From: Oscillospiraceae bacterium
GTDB lineage: Bacteria > Bacillota > Clostridia > Oscillospirales > Oscillospiraceae
Assembly: GCA_017527825.1 (NCBI GenBank)
Contig: JAFXPO010000032.1
Location: forward strand, 1 to 64,000
Reading direction: 5' to 3'
Length of the DNA: 64,000 bases
The position numbers and the translations under genes were made by a program. The notes beneath the pieces are model-generated. The model saw only the letters and a program-made list of their open reading frames with translations. It made no database searches and was not told the origin of the DNA. Shown in pieces: positions 23,947-34,342 of the stretch (position 1 is the stretch's first letter; every line of letters begins with the position of its first letter).

Positions 23947-24011
23947 ACCTGTTCTCCGTTGCTTTGCCGGACAATTCGTGCTAAACTTAGCTGGGAAAGG
24001 GGGCGGCGAAG

Positions 24012-27000
24012 ATGTTGAGACTGCTGCTGGGACGCGCGCGCACGGGTAAGTCCGCTCGTGTCCTGCGGGAGATCGAACGGGCGGGGCGGGAGACGCCGGA
24101 GGCACGGCAGATCCTGCTGGTGCCGGAGCATGCCTCCCATGTGGCGGAGGTGGACGTTTGCCGGACGTGCGGGGACGCTGCCAGCCGCCACGCCGAGGTG
24201 CTGACGTTCAAGCTTTTGGGCTCTCGCGTGCTGTCCATTGTGGGTGGCAGCGCGGATGTGACGCTGGACGCGGGCGGCAAGCTGCTCACGCTCCAGCGAG
24301 CCTTGCAGGAGCTGGCGCCGGCGCTGAAGGTGTACGGCAAACCCTCGCGCCGCAGCGCCTTTTTGAAGGGGCTGCTGGACGTGATGGAGGAGCTGATCGC
24401 ATACGCCGTGGAGCCGGAACGACTCGCGGATACGGCGGCGGAGATTCCCGGCGAAACAGGGGACAAGCTGCGCGATATCGCCCTCGTCTACGGCGTGTAT
24501 CTTGCCAAGCTGCACACAGAGGGGCGCGATGCCCGCGACCGACTGGAAAAGCTGGAGGAGCATTTGGAGGAATCCGGCTACATAGACGGAAAAGACCTGT
24601 ATTTTGACGGCTTTTCCTACTTTACCGGGCGTGAAATTCGCATCCTGCGGATCATGCTGCGTCGCGCCCGGAGCGTTACAGTGACGCTGCTGGGCGACGA
24701 CAGCGACCGCGAACTGTTCCGCGAGAGCCTGCGGGTGCGTGAACAGCTCGTCCGCGAGGCGCGGGACGCCGCCGTTCCCTGTGAGGTCGAGTATTTGCCG
24801 CCGCGCGAGACGGACAGCGCGCTTTCCCATGTGGAACGGCATTTCTTCGGCGAACGCGCGGCATGGGAAGGGGACTGCGGCGACATCCGCGTCCTGGAAG
24901 CCCCCAACGCTTACGCCGAGGTGGAGAACGCCGCGGCGGAGATTTTGCGTCTTGTGCGCGAGGAGGGCTTCCGCTTTCGTGACATTACCCTCACGGCGCG
25001 GAACTTATCCGCTTACGAGACCACGGTGGAAACCATCTTTACCCGTTATGGGATTCCCCTTTACAGTGCCCGCCGCAGCGACATTTTGCAGCAACCGGTC
25101 ACGGCGCTGGTGCTGGGGGCGCTGGACGCCGCCACGGGCGGCTTTGAGTATGAGGATGTGTTCTGCTGCCTCAAGACCGGCTTTGCTGGTCTCACGGCGG
25201 AGGAGTGCGACCTTTTGGAGAACTATGCCCTCACCTGGGACATTCGCGGGCAGATGTGGGTGCGCGATACAGCGTGGACGGCGCATCCCGCCGGCTACGG
25301 TCTCGCCTGGGATGAGCCGTCACAGGCGCGGCTTGACGCGGTGAACGAACTGCGCGGACGCGTGCGTGCGCCGTTCGCGCGGCTCTATGAGGGTCTGCGC
25401 GGCGACACGGCGCGGGAGAAGGTCGCGGCGCTTTACGGATACTTGGAGGACGTGAAGCTGCCCGAAGCCCTGGAGGAGCAGACCAGACGCCTGTTTGAAA
25501 CCGGCGACGCGCAGCGTTCGGAGGAGACGGCGCAGCTTTGGACGATCCTCTGCGGCGTGCTGGATCAGTTCGTGGAGATTCTGGGCGACTCCGTCGTGGA
25601 CGGCGAGGAGTTCGCGCGTCTCATGCGGCTTATTCTCACGCAGTACAGCGTCGGCACGATCCCCGCGGCGCTCGATCGGGTGAACCTCTCCGAGATGACG
25701 CGCAACGACCGCCATACGGTCCGCGCCCTGTTTCTGCTCGGCGCCACCGACGGCGTGCTGCCCGCGGTGGAAAGCGGCGGCGGCGTACTGCGGGAGGAGG
25801 AACGCTCGGCGCTGGAGGCGCATGATATCCGCCTCGCGCCCTACGGCATGGCGGTGTTCCATCTGGAGCTGCAAAACCTATACGCCGCGCTGGCGCAGCC
25901 GACGCAGCGGCTGTACGTTTCCTATCCGGTGTTTGACGCGGCGGGCGCTGCGCTGCGCCCGTCCTTCGCCGTGGGTCGGCTGCAAACACTATGCCCCGGC
26001 GTAACAATCGATAAAATAAGTGCCGACAAGGAATATCGCCTGTCAGCAATCAAACCCGCGTTGGAGTACGCGGGTGAGCATATTGACGGCAGCGCGTGGC
26101 AATGGTTCGCGCAGGATGCCGTCTACGCGTCCCGGCTTGCCGCCATGCGCGACGCCTCGCGCTACCGGCGCGGCAGGCTGTCCCCCGAAGCGGTGCGCGC
26201 ACTCTACGGCAGGAGCATCACGCTCTCCGCGTCGCGCATCGACAAGGCGCGAGCCTGCCACTTTGCCTACTTCATGCAATACGGGCTTCATGCCCGCGAG
26301 CGCGGCGCGGCGGGGTTCGACGCGCCGCAGATGGGCACCTTCGTCCACGACGTGATGGAACACACCCTCCGCGCCGCGCGGGACGAGGGGGGCATCAAGG
26401 AACTGAGCAAGGAGCGCCTGCGCGCGCTGACGCGCGAGGCGGTGGCGGCGTACATTAACCGCGAGCTGCCCGACCTCAACGACAAGACCGCCCGCTTCCG
26501 GTATCTGTTCCGCCGTCTGGTGGAGTCCACCTACCGCATTATGGATGAGGTGGCGGACGAGCTGCGCGAGTCCGACTTTGAGCCGCTGGCGTTCGAGCTG
26601 TCCTTCGGCGCGGACGCCAATTTCCCCGCCATCTCGCTGCAAACGGAGCGCGGCGGTACGGTGCGCGTCGTGGGACAGGTCGACCGCGTGGACGGCTGGC
26701 TGATGGGTGACAAGCTGTACCTGCGCGTGGTGGACTATAAAACCGGAAAGAAAAGCTTTGACCTCGCCGAGCTGCGCTACGGGCTGGGCGTGCAGATGCT
26801 GCTGTACCTTTTCGCGCTGGAACGCGAGGGCAGGGACGTCTTTGGCGGGCATGAGATCGCGCCGGCGGGTGTGCTGTACACCCCAGCGCGGGATGAAATT
26901 CTGCGTCTCCCGCGCGGCGCGGACGATGAGACTGTCCGCCGCGAAGCGCTCAAGACGCTGCGCCGAAGCGGCATGGTGCTCAACGACACGGCGGTTTTAA

Positions 27001-27368
27001 AGGCGATGGAGCACAGCGCGTTGGAGGAACCCCACCGTCTGCCCATTACCGTCAAGACCGACAAGGACGGCAACGTGAGCCTGGGCGGCAGCCTCGCCAC
27101 GGCGGAGCAGCTGGGGAAGCTGTCGAAGTATGTGGACAAGCTGCTGCGGGATATCGGGCGCGAGGCGGAGCGCGGCAACATCGACGCCGATCCCTACGTC
27201 CGCACGCCGCAGGAGACCGCCTGCACCTATTGCCCCTACGCCGCGGCGTGTGGCTTCGAGCCGGGGCGCGGCGGCGACCACTACGAATACATTGCCAAGA
27301 CCGGCACGGAGGAATTTTGGAACGCGATCGACGCGTCGATCGCGGAGAGGGGAGAGACCGATGGCTGA
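24012..27368 (+). CDS. addB: ATP-dependent nuclease subunit AddB
   Basis: 1118-residue partner of AddA in the helicase-nuclease that processes double-strand breaks up to Chi for RecA loading. The N-terminus has a degenerate Walker A (GRARTGKSAR). The RecB-type nuclease near the C-terminus has GQVDRVDGW and VVDYKTGKKSF (about residues 892-916), and four cysteines (749, 1071, 1074, 1080) form the AddB iron-sulphur cluster bracket. The start follows a GGGGGCGGCGAAG leader. The stop overlaps addA by 8 nt. The length is usual for the family. Confidence 0.95.
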   Translation: MLRLLLGRARTGKSARVLREIERAGRETPEARQILLVPEHASHVAEVDVCRTCGDAASRHAEVLTFKLLGSRVLSIVGGSADVTLDAGGKLLTLQRALQELAPALKVYGKPSRRSAFLKGLLDVMEELIAYAVEPERLADTAAEIPGETGDKLRDIALVYGVYLAKLHTEGRDARDRLEKLEEHLEESGYIDGKDLYFDGFSYFTGREIRILRIMLRRARSVTVTLLGDDSDRELFRESLRVREQLVREARDAAVPCEVEYLPPRETDSALSHVERHFFGERAAWEGDCGDIRVLEAPNAYAEVENAAAEILRLVREEGFRFRDITLTARNLSAYETTVETIFTRYGIPLYSARRSDILQQPVTALVLGALDAATGGFEYEDVFCCLKTGFAGLTAEECDLLENYALTWDIRGQMWVRDTAWTAHPAGYGLAWDEPSQARLDAVNELRGRVRAPFARLYEGLRGDTAREKVAALYGYLEDVKLPEALEEQTRRLFETGDAQRSEETAQLWTILCGVLDQFVEILGDSVVDGEEFARLMRLILTQYSVGTIPAALDRVNLSEMTRNDRHTVRALFLLGATDGVLPAVESGGGVLREEERSALEAHDIRLAPYGMAVFHLELQNLYAALAQPTQRLYVSYPVFDAAGAALRPSFAVGRLQTLCPGVTIDKISADKEYRLSAIKPALEYAGEHIDGSAWQWFAQDAVYASRLAAMRDASRYRRGRLSPEAVRALYGRSITLSASRIDKARACHFAYFMQYGLHARERGAAGFDAPQMGTFVHDVMEHTLRAARDEGGIKELSKERLRALTREAVAAYINRELPDLNDKTARFRYLFRRLVESTYRIMDEVADELRESDFEPLAFELSFGADANFPAISLQTERGGTVRVVGQVDRVDGWLMGDKLYLRVVDYKTGKKSFDLAELRYGLGVQMLLYLFALEREGRDVFGGHEIAPAGVLYTPARDEILRLPRGADDETVRREALKTLRRSGMVLNDTAVLKAMEHSALEEPHRLPITVKTDKDGNVSLGGSLATAEQLGKLSKYVDKLLRDIGREAERGNIDADPYVRTPQETACTYCPYAAACGFEPGRGGDHYEYIAKTGTEEFWNAIDASIAERGETDG

Positions 27369-30300
27369 CGTATTGACCCCGGAGCAGCGCGCGGCGGTGG
27401 ATAACCGCGGACGCGGGCTGCTGGTCTCCGCCGCCGCCGGCTCCGGCAAGACCCGCGTACTGGTGGAGCGGCTGTTTTCCTATGTGGAGGGCGAGGGCGC
27501 GAACCTCGACGATTTTCTGATCATCACCTATACCCGCGCCGCCGCCGCGGAGCTGCGGGGCAAGATCGCCTCCGCGCTCTCCGACAGGCTGCGGGACGAT
27601 CCCGCGAATCCACATTTGCAGCGCCAGCTGCTGCGCGTCTACCGCGCGGACATCAAGACCGTGGACGCGTTCTGTACCGCGCTGCTGCGGGAGAACTGTC
27701 ATCTTCTGGGCGAGGACGAGAACCACCGCGTTCTGCGCCCGGACTTCCGGGTGCTCGACGAGCAGGACGCCGCGACGCTGCGCACGCGGGTGCTGACGCG
27801 GACGCTGGAACAATTCTACGAGGGCATTGAGCCGGGCGACGGCGGCACGCTGCTGGCGGACACGCTGGGCGCGGGACGGGACGACCGTTCCCTTGCCGCG
27901 CTGGTGAGCGAGCTGTACGACAAGGTGCAGGCGCAGCCGTACCCCGAACGGTGGCTCCGCGAACAGGAAACGCGCTGGGAAAATTTGCCGGAGAGCATTG
28001 ACGATACGCCTTACGCCGCGCTGTTGCTGCGTCAGGCGCGGCAAAAGGCGCTGCACTGGGCGGCGCTCTACGAGCGGGGCGCGGCGGAGATGGACGGGGA
28101 CGAGGGACTGAGCAAGAGTTACGCCCCGGACTTCCGCTCCGTTGCGCTGGCGCTGCAAGCCTTCGCCAAGGCGACGGAGCAGGGCTGGGACGCCGCCCGC
28201 GCGGCGCAGGTCACCTATCCGCGCATCACCACCGCGCGAAAGGTGGAGGACGCTGCGCTCAAGGACCGCATGAAGCGCCTGTGGGACAACGGAAAAAAGT
28301 CCATGGGCAGGCAGCTTCTGGAGGATTCCGCCGCCGAGAGCGCGGAGGACTTGCGCGCCATGGCGGGCGCGATGGCGGCGCTGCTGCGCCTGACGGCGGA
28401 GTTCTCCCGTGCCTACGCCTCGGAGAAGCGCCGCCGCAACGCCGCCGACTTCTCCGATCAGGAGCATCTGGCGATCCGCCTGCTGCTGGACGCCGACGGC
28501 GCGCCGACGGAGCTGGCGAAAACCGTCGCCGCGCGTTACCGCGAGATCATGGTGGACGAGTATCAGGACGCCAACGAGGTGCAGAACTGCATCTTCGAGG
28601 CGGTGTCCCGCGACGGGACAAACCTGTTCACGGTCGGCGACGTCAAACAGAGCATCTACCGGTTCCGCCTCGCGGACCCGACGATCTTTCTTGACCACTA
28701 TAACACCTACCCGAACGCCGCGGACGCGGAGGAGGGGCAGCGGGCGAAGCTGATCCTCTCGCGCAACTTCCGCTCCCGCGCGGAGGTGCTGGACGCGGCG
28801 AACTTCGTCTTTTCCAACATTCTCTCGGAGGAAATGGGCGAGCTGGACTACGGCGCGGACGAAATGTTGTACGTTGGGGCGGCGTACCCGGAGCATCCAG
28901 ACGCCGCGACGGAGTTTCACCTGCTCGACCTCCCGCGCCGCACGGGAGACGGCGAGACGCTTCGCGCCAGCGACGCCGAGGCGGATTTCGTGGCGGAGTA
29001 CATACGAAAGCTGATCGACGGCGGCTTTGTCGTCACGGACGCGGACACTCACGCGCTTCGCGCCGTCCGCGAGGAGGACATCGTGATCCTGATGCGCTCG
29101 CCGCGTTCGCGGCTCTCGTCCTATCGCCGCGCCATGGCGGCGCAAGGGCTGCGGCTATGCGCGGAGTCCGGGGAGGACGTGTTCGCCAGTGTTGAGGTGT
29201 CCTCCGTATTCGCGCTGCTGCAAATTCTGGACAATCCGCGTCAGGATGTGCCGCTGATCGCCGCGCTGCGCTCGCCGCTGTTCGGTTTCACCGCGGACGA
29301 GTTGGCGCTGCTTCGCGCAAACGACCGCACCGGCGACTTTTACGACGCGCTGACGGCAAGCGAGGGCGCGCAGGGCTTCCTCGCGACGCTGCGCGAGCTG
29401 CGCGACGCCGCGCAGACCATGAGCGTGGGAGAGCTGATCGCGCACATCTACGATTCCTGCAACGTGCTTGGTATCTTTGGCGCAATGAGCGACGGCGCGG
29501 CGCGGCGCGAGAATCTGCTTGCCTTTGCCGCGCTGGCGGAGCGGTTCGAGGAGACCGGCTACCGGGGGCTGTTCGCCTTCGTGAACCATGTGCGCGACCT
29601 GCGCGAAGGCGGCTACGGCGCGCCCAAGGCGGCGCAGAGCGCCGACGGCGTGCGCCTGATGAGCATTCACAGCTCCAAGGGGCTGGAGTTCCCGGTGGTG
29701 ATCCTCGCCGACCTCGCCAAGGATTTCAACAACATGGACTTTACCGGCTCGGTGCTGGTGCATCCGAAGCACGGGCTTGGTCCGGAGCGGGTGGACACCG
29801 CCCGCCGCATCCGCTATCCGACCGCGGCGCGACGCGCCGTTGAGCGAACGCTCCGGCGCGAGACCAAGGCGGAGGAGCTGCGGCTTTTGTATGTCGCCAT
29901 GACCCGCGCGAAGGAAAAGCTTGTCATGGTGCATGCACAGTCCGGCGCGGCGAAGCGGCTGGGCGACCTGCTCTCCGTCGCGTCCTGCCCCGCGCTGCCG
30001 GAGGCGGTGGAAGAGGGCAAGTGCCTGGGCGACTGGGTGCTGCTGCCCCTGCTGTGCCGACCGGAGGCTGCGCCGCTGCGCGAGCTGGCGGGATTTGACG
30101 CGTTTCAGCTCACGGCGCCGGACGACGCGCCGTGGAAAGTAATGATCCACGGTGCCGCCGCCAAGGCGGACAAGCCGGAGGAGGAGACCGCTCCCGCGCA
30201 GGACGAGCTGCCCATCGACACCGAGGCGCTGACGTGGCGCTATCCCCACGCGGCGGCGACGGAGTTGTCCGCCAAGCTGACCGCCACCCAGCTCAAGGGA

Positions 30301-30921
30301 CGGGAGGCGGACGCCGAGATCGCGGAGCACGCGGAGACCAAACCACGGCTGCGGAGCCTCGTGCGCCCCCGGTTTTTGAGCGGAGGAGCGCCCCTTACCG
30401 GTGCGGAGCGCGGCACCGCGATCCATCTGGTGATGGAGCATCTCGACTTTGCCTGTGACGGCTCGGAAGCCGCCGTCCGCGCCCAGATCGACGCGCTCTG
30501 TGATCGCCGCCTGCTGACGCCGGAGCAGGCGCGCTCGGCGGACGCGGGGGTCATCGCGCGGTTTCTGCGCAGCGAGACCGCCTCACGCATCCGGCGAAGC
30601 GAGCGGATGGAGCGGGAGTACCGCTTCTCGCTGCTGACCGCCGCGAATGCTTACGACGCGCGTGTTGCCCCCGAAGATCAGGTGCTGCTGCAAGGCGTGG
30701 TGGACTGCTTCTTTGAGGAGGACGGCGCGCTGGTTGTGCTGGACTTTAAGACCGACCGCATTACAAAGGACGAGACCGCGAGTCGCGCGGCGTTCTACAC
30801 GCCCCAGCTCAACGCCTACGCCGCGGCGCTGGAGCGCATCATGGAGCAGCCGGTGCGGGAGAAGCTGCTGTACTTCTTCCAGACCGGCGAATGCGTGCGC
30901 GTGGGGGAGGATCGCTCATGA
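27361..30921 (+). CDS. addA: ATP-dependent helicase/nuclease subunit AddA
   Basis: 1186-residue UvrD-type helicase with a C-terminal RecB nuclease. The Q-motif and Walker A (LTPEQRAAVD, AAAGSGKTR at 24-32), motif II with DEYQDAN (about 397-404), GDVKQSIYRFR, and the SIHSSKGLEFPVV and LLYVAMTRAKEKL motifs are all present. The nuclease motif LDFKTDRI has Asp1128 and Lys1130. The start at 27361 gives the typical MADVLTPEQ; translation is coupled to addB by overlap and to aroA by ATGA at the stop. Confidence 0.97.
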   Translation: MADVLTPEQRAAVDNRGRGLLVSAAAGSGKTRVLVERLFSYVEGEGANLDDFLIITYTRAAAAELRGKIASALSDRLRDDPANPHLQRQLLRVYRADIKTVDAFCTALLRENCHLLGEDENHRVLRPDFRVLDEQDAATLRTRVLTRTLEQFYEGIEPGDGGTLLADTLGAGRDDRSLAALVSELYDKVQAQPYPERWLREQETRWENLPESIDDTPYAALLLRQARQKALHWAALYERGAAEMDGDEGLSKSYAPDFRSVALALQAFAKATEQGWDAARAAQVTYPRITTARKVEDAALKDRMKRLWDNGKKSMGRQLLEDSAAESAEDLRAMAGAMAALLRLTAEFSRAYASEKRRRNAADFSDQEHLAIRLLLDADGAPTELAKTVAARYREIMVDEYQDANEVQNCIFEAVSRDGTNLFTVGDVKQSIYRFRLADPTIFLDHYNTYPNAADAEEGQRAKLILSRNFRSRAEVLDAANFVFSNILSEEMGELDYGADEMLYVGAAYPEHPDAATEFHLLDLPRRTGDGETLRASDAEADFVAEYIRKLIDGGFVVTDADTHALRAVREEDIVILMRSPRSRLSSYRRAMAAQGLRLCAESGEDVFASVEVSSVFALLQILDNPRQDVPLIAALRSPLFGFTADELALLRANDRTGDFYDALTASEGAQGFLATLRELRDAAQTMSVGELIAHIYDSCNVLGIFGAMSDGAARRENLLAFAALAERFEETGYRGLFAFVNHVRDLREGGYGAPKAAQSADGVRLMSIHSSKGLEFPVVILADLAKDFNNMDFTGSVLVHPKHGLGPERVDTARRIRYPTAARRAVERTLRRETKAEELRLLYVAMTRAKEKLVMVHAQSGAAKRLGDLLSVASCPALPEAVEEGKCLGDWVLLPLLCRPEAAPLRELAGFDAFQLTAPDDAPWKVMIHGAAAKADKPEEETAPAQDELPIDTEALTWRYPHAAATELSAKLTATQLKGREADAEIAEHAETKPRLRSLVRPRFLSGGAPLTGAERGTAIHLVMEHLDFACDGSEAAVRAQIDALCDRRLLTPEQARSADAGVIARFLRSETASRIRRSERMEREYRFSLLTAANAYDARVAPEDQVLLQGVVDCFFEEDGALVVLDFKTDRITKDETASRAAFYTPQLNAYAAALERIMEQPVREKLLYFFQTGECVRVGEDRS

Positions 30922-32150
30922 ACATCACACCCGGTCAGCGGCGCGGAACCGTTACCGCGCCCGCTTCCAAATCCCACGCCCAGCGGTTGCTGCTTGCCGC
31001 CGCGCTGGGGAGAGCGCCGGTGACGCTTCGGTGTCGCGGTCTCTCCCGCGATATTGCCGCCATGATCGACTGCCTGCGCTCGCTGGGCGCGGAGATTGCG
31101 ATCGACGGCGACGCGCTTCGCGTGACGCCCATCGCGCAAGCGCCGCGGGGGACGGTCGACCTGCCCTGCGCAGAGAGCGGCGCGACGCTGCGGTTTCTCC
31201 TGCCGGTCGCGGGCGCTCTGGGCGTGTCGGCGGTGTTTCGCCCCACGGGACGGAAACGTCCCATCGCGCCGCTGACGGAGGTATTGCGCGCGCACGGCAT
31301 GGAGATCACGGCGGAGGACGGCACGATTACCTGTAAGGGAAAACTCCTTGCGGGGGATTATACTATCGGCGCGGAAACCTCGTCTCAATACATTACGGGG
31401 CTGCTGTATGCCCTGCCGCTGCTGCGCGGTGAGAGTACGTTGACGCTGACCGGTGAGGTCGTCTCCGCGCCGTACCTCGCGCTGACGGAGCAGGTGCTGC
31501 GCGGCGCGGGCATCCGCTTTGAGCGATCGGGAGACCGGTACACCGTACCCGGCGGGCAAGGCTTCGCCCAGGGCGACGCGGTCGTCGAGGGCGACTGGTC
31601 CGGCGCGGCGGCTTTCCTATGCATGGGAGCGCTCAGCCGCGACGGCGTGCGCGTCTGCGGGTTGAATATGGGGTCCTTGCAGTCGGACCGGGCAATCGTG
31701 GAGCGTTTGCTGCGCTTCGGCGCGGGCGTGGAGCTGACGGGCGACGGCGTTACCGTGCGGCGCGGGTCGCTGCTCGGCGGCAGGATCGACGTGTCGCAGA
31801 CCCCTGACCTGCTGCCCGTGCTCGCCGCCGTCGCCGCAACAGCGGCAGGGGAGACCTGTTTTACAGGCGCGATGCGGCTGCGTGATAAGGAATCCGACCG
31901 CCTGCAAACTACGGCGGCGATGTTGACGGCGCTGGGCGCGGACGCAGAGGAAACGGCGGACGCTCTGACCGTTCGCGGCAAGGGCAGGCTGCGCGGCGGA
32001 ACCGTGGACGCGGCGAACGACCACCGCGTCGCCATGGCGGCGGCGGTGGCGGCGTGCGTCTGTCAACAGGAAATTATCATCAACGGCGCGGCGTGTATCG
32101 AAAAGTCATATCCCGCGTTCTGGGAGGATTTCGCATGTCTCTCTATGTGA
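30918..32150 (+). CDS. aroA: 3-phosphoshikimate 1-carboxyvinyltransferase (EPSP synthase)
   Basis: 410 residues, joins shikimate-3-phosphate and phosphoenolpyruvate in aromatic amino-acid synthesis. ASKSHAQR (Lys18, Arg23), ESGATLRFLLP, RKRPIAPL, TSSQYITGLLYALPLL, RDKESDRL and NDHRVAM mark substrate- and PEP-binding loops. It starts at 30918 within ATGA at the addA stop. No other shikimate gene is adjacent, so its place behind addAB is a genomic oddity. It overlaps the following phosphoesterase gene by 16 nt. Confidence 0.95.
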   Translation: MNITPGQRRGTVTAPASKSHAQRLLLAAALGRAPVTLRCRGLSRDIAAMIDCLRSLGAEIAIDGDALRVTPIAQAPRGTVDLPCAESGATLRFLLPVAGALGVSAVFRPTGRKRPIAPLTEVLRAHGMEITAEDGTITCKGKLLAGDYTIGAETSSQYITGLLYALPLLRGESTLTLTGEVVSAPYLALTEQVLRGAGIRFERSGDRYTVPGGQGFAQGDAVVEGDWSGAAAFLCMGALSRDGVRVCGLNMGSLQSDRAIVERLLRFGAGVELTGDGVTVRRGSLLGGRIDVSQTPDLLPVLAAVAATAAGETCFTGAMRLRDKESDRLQTTAAMLTALGADAEETADALTVRGKGRLRGGTVDAANDHRVAMAAAVAACVCQQEIIINGAACIEKSYPAFWEDFACLSM

Positions 32151-32824
32151 TCGGCGACCTGCATCTGTCGCTGAACGGTGAAAAACCGATGGACGTGTTC
32201 GGCGAGAAGTGGGCGAACCACGTCGAGCGCACGCGCGAGGCGTTCTCGCGCCTCACGGACGACGACGTGACCGTGCTGGCGGGAGACAGCTCCTGGGGAA
32301 TGTCGCTCTCAGGCGCGCGGGAAGATTTCGCGTTCATCGACGCCCTGCCGGGGAAAAAGATACTCCTCAAGGGCAACCACGACTACTGGTGGACGACGGT
32401 GTCCAAGATGAAGAAGTTTTTCACGGACAACGGTTTTCATACATTGGATATTCTGCACAACAACTGTTTCTATTACGGCGATTATGCCATCTGCGGCACC
32501 CGCGGCTGGTTTTACGAGGAGGACGCGGAGGGCACGCACACCGGAAAAATGCTTGCCCGCGAGGCACTACGGCTGGAAACCTCCTTTCAGGCAGCGCAGG
32601 GACGGCCGATATTATGCTTTCTCCACTATCCGCCCATCTATCAGGGGTACCAGTGCCCGGAACTGCTGGAGGTCATCGACCGCTGGCATGTGGAGCGCTG
32701 TTATTACGGGCATCTGCACGGCGTAACCCACCGCCGCGCGTTCGAGGGAAAACGCGCCTTCACGGACTACTCGCTCATCTCGGCGGATTATTTGGGGTTC
32801 GTGCCTAAAAAAGTCCTTGACTAA
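32135..32824 (+). CDS. Calcineurin-like metallophosphoesterase
   Basis: 229-residue protein with the full metal-ligand set: VIGDLHLS at the N-terminus, AGDSSWGMSL, LKGNHDYWW, CFLHYPP and YYGHLHG. Substrate unknown; DNA, nucleotide or phosphoprotein hydrolysis are all possible for this family. GGGAGGATTTCGC precedes the ATG at 32135, which lies inside the last 16 nt of aroA; an open frame further upstream is not supported. It is the last gene of the addB-addA-aroA operon, and no terminator is evident before the tig promoter, which overlaps the stop. Confidence 0.9.
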   Translation: MSLYVIGDLHLSLNGEKPMDVFGEKWANHVERTREAFSRLTDDDVTVLAGDSSWGMSLSGAREDFAFIDALPGKKILLKGNHDYWWTTVSKMKKFFTDNGFHTLDILHNNCFYYGDYAICGTRGWFYEEDAEGTHTGKMLAREALRLETSFQAAQGRPILCFLHYPPIYQGYQCPELLEVIDRWHVERCYYGHLHGVTHRRAFEGKRAFTDYSLISADYLGFVPKKVLD

Positions 32825-32846
32825 AAATGTATAAGTATGGTAAAAT
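32817..32846 (+). promoter_or_regulatory. Promoter of tig
   Basis: TTGACT (32817-32822) and TAAAAT (32841-32846) are 18 bp apart, 52 nt before the tig start codon and overlapping the stop of the preceding gene. Confidence 0.7.
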
Positions 32847-32897
32847 GCGGCTTTGCAATGAGCAATTTTCATTTGTTCAAACGGAGGAATAGAAACA

Positions 32898-34319
32898 ATG
32901 ACTGTCAAGAATGTTGAAAAGCTGGAGAAGAGCAGAGTTGCGCTCACGATCGAGGTCGGCGCAGAAGAGTTTGAGGCTGCCGTCGCCAAGGCTTACGCCA
33001 AGATGCGCAGCAAGATCAGCGTCCCCGGCTTCCGCCCCGGCAAGGCGCCCCGCAAGATGATCGAGAAGCTGTACGGTCCTGAGGTCTTCTACAACGATGC
33101 GATCGACGCGGCGTTCCCGGAGGCATATGAGCAGGCTGTGGCGGGCGAGAAGCTCGACACCATTGGCTATCCCGAGGTGGAGCTGGTCGGCGATGTGAGC
33201 GCCGATGGCTTTACGTTCAAGGCGACCGTCGCGGTCTATCCCGACGTGAAGCTCGGCAAGTACAAGGGCGTCAGCGCTCCCAAGGAGGAAGTCAAGGTCT
33301 CCGCCGACGACGTCAAGCAGCGTCTCAATGAGATGGCGGAGCGCAACGCGCGTCTCGTCTCCGTCGACCGCAAGGCGAAGAAGGGCGATACCGCGGTCAT
33401 CGACTTCGAGGGCTTCGACAACGGCGTGCCGTTCGCCGGCGGCAAGGGCGAGGGTCACGAGCTGGAGCTTGGCTCCGGCAGCTTCGTTCCCGGCTTTGAG
33501 GATCAGGTCATCGGCATGAAGGCGGGCGAGGAGAAGGACATCGACATCACCTTCCCCGATGATTACCAGAAGGACCTCGCGGGCAAGCATGTCGTTTTCC
33601 ACGTCAAGGTCAACGAGGTCAAGTTCAAGGAGCTGCCCAAGCTCGACGACGACTTCGCCAAGGACGTGTCCGAATTCGACACCCTCGACGAACTCAAGGC
33701 GGACATCAAAAAGCAGATCGAAGCCGACCGTCAGAAGGCGGTGGACGTCGCTTACGAGAACGCCGTCATCGAAAAGGTCGCCGAGACCATCGAGTGCGAG
33801 ATTCCCGAAGTGCTCATCGAGCAGCAGTGCCGCCGCTTCCTGGAGGAGTTCAAGTCCCGCATCATGGCGCAGGGCATCCCCTATAACCAGTACGTCAAGA
33901 TGACCGGCATGGACGAGAAGAAGTTCCTGGAGGAGGGTCGTGAGCCTGCCATCAAGCAGGTCAAGATGGATCTCGCCATCGCGCAGATCATCGAGGAGGA
34001 GAAGCTGGAGGTTTCCGCCGAGGAGATCGAGGAGGAGTACAAGAAGCTCGCTGGCTACTACGGCATGGACGTGGAGACGGTCAAGAAGTACCTCGGCGAG
34101 AACGAAGTCCGCACGCAGGTTCTGAACACCAAGGCGGTCGCGGTCGTCGTGGACAGCTCCAAGCCCACCAAGCCCGCCGCCAAGAAGGCAGCCAAAAAGA
34201 CCGAGGAGGAGCCGACGGAGGAAAAGAAGCCCGCCAAGAAGCCCGCTAAGAAGGCGGAGGGCGAGAAGAAGCCCGCCGCAAAAAAGACCGCCAAAAAGAC
34301 GGATGACGCGGCTGAATAA
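32898..34319 (+). CDS. tig: Trigger factor with Lys/Ala/Pro-rich C-terminal tail
   Basis: Ribosome-bound chaperone and peptidyl-prolyl isomerase, 473 residues. The ribosome-binding loop GFRPGKAPRKM is intact (about residues 43-53), followed by an FKBP-type domain (about 160-245) and the helical C-terminal domain to about 418. Residues 420-473 are an added tail rich in Lys, Ala, Pro and Glu (KKAAKK, KKPAKKPAKKAEGEKKPAAKKTAKK), of histone-H1-like composition. Its function is unknown. GGAGGAATAGAAACA precedes ATG. It heads the protein-quality cluster clpP-clpX-lon, as in many Firmicutes. Confidence 0.97.
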   Translation: MTVKNVEKLEKSRVALTIEVGAEEFEAAVAKAYAKMRSKISVPGFRPGKAPRKMIEKLYGPEVFYNDAIDAAFPEAYEQAVAGEKLDTIGYPEVELVGDVSADGFTFKATVAVYPDVKLGKYKGVSAPKEEVKVSADDVKQRLNEMAERNARLVSVDRKAKKGDTAVIDFEGFDNGVPFAGGKGEGHELELGSGSFVPGFEDQVIGMKAGEEKDIDITFPDDYQKDLAGKHVVFHVKVNEVKFKELPKLDDDFAKDVSEFDTLDELKADIKKQIEADRQKAVDVAYENAVIEKVAETIECEIPEVLIEQQCRRFLEEFKSRIMAQGIPYNQYVKMTGMDEKKFLEEGREPAIKQVKMDLAIAQIIEEEKLEVSAEEIEEEYKKLAGYYGMDVETVKKYLGENEVRTQVLNTKAVAVVVDSSKPTKPAAKKAAKKTEEEPTEEKKPAKKPAKKAEGEKKPAAKKTAKKTDDAAE

Positions 34320-34342
34320 TCCATAATACGTCTATAATACGG

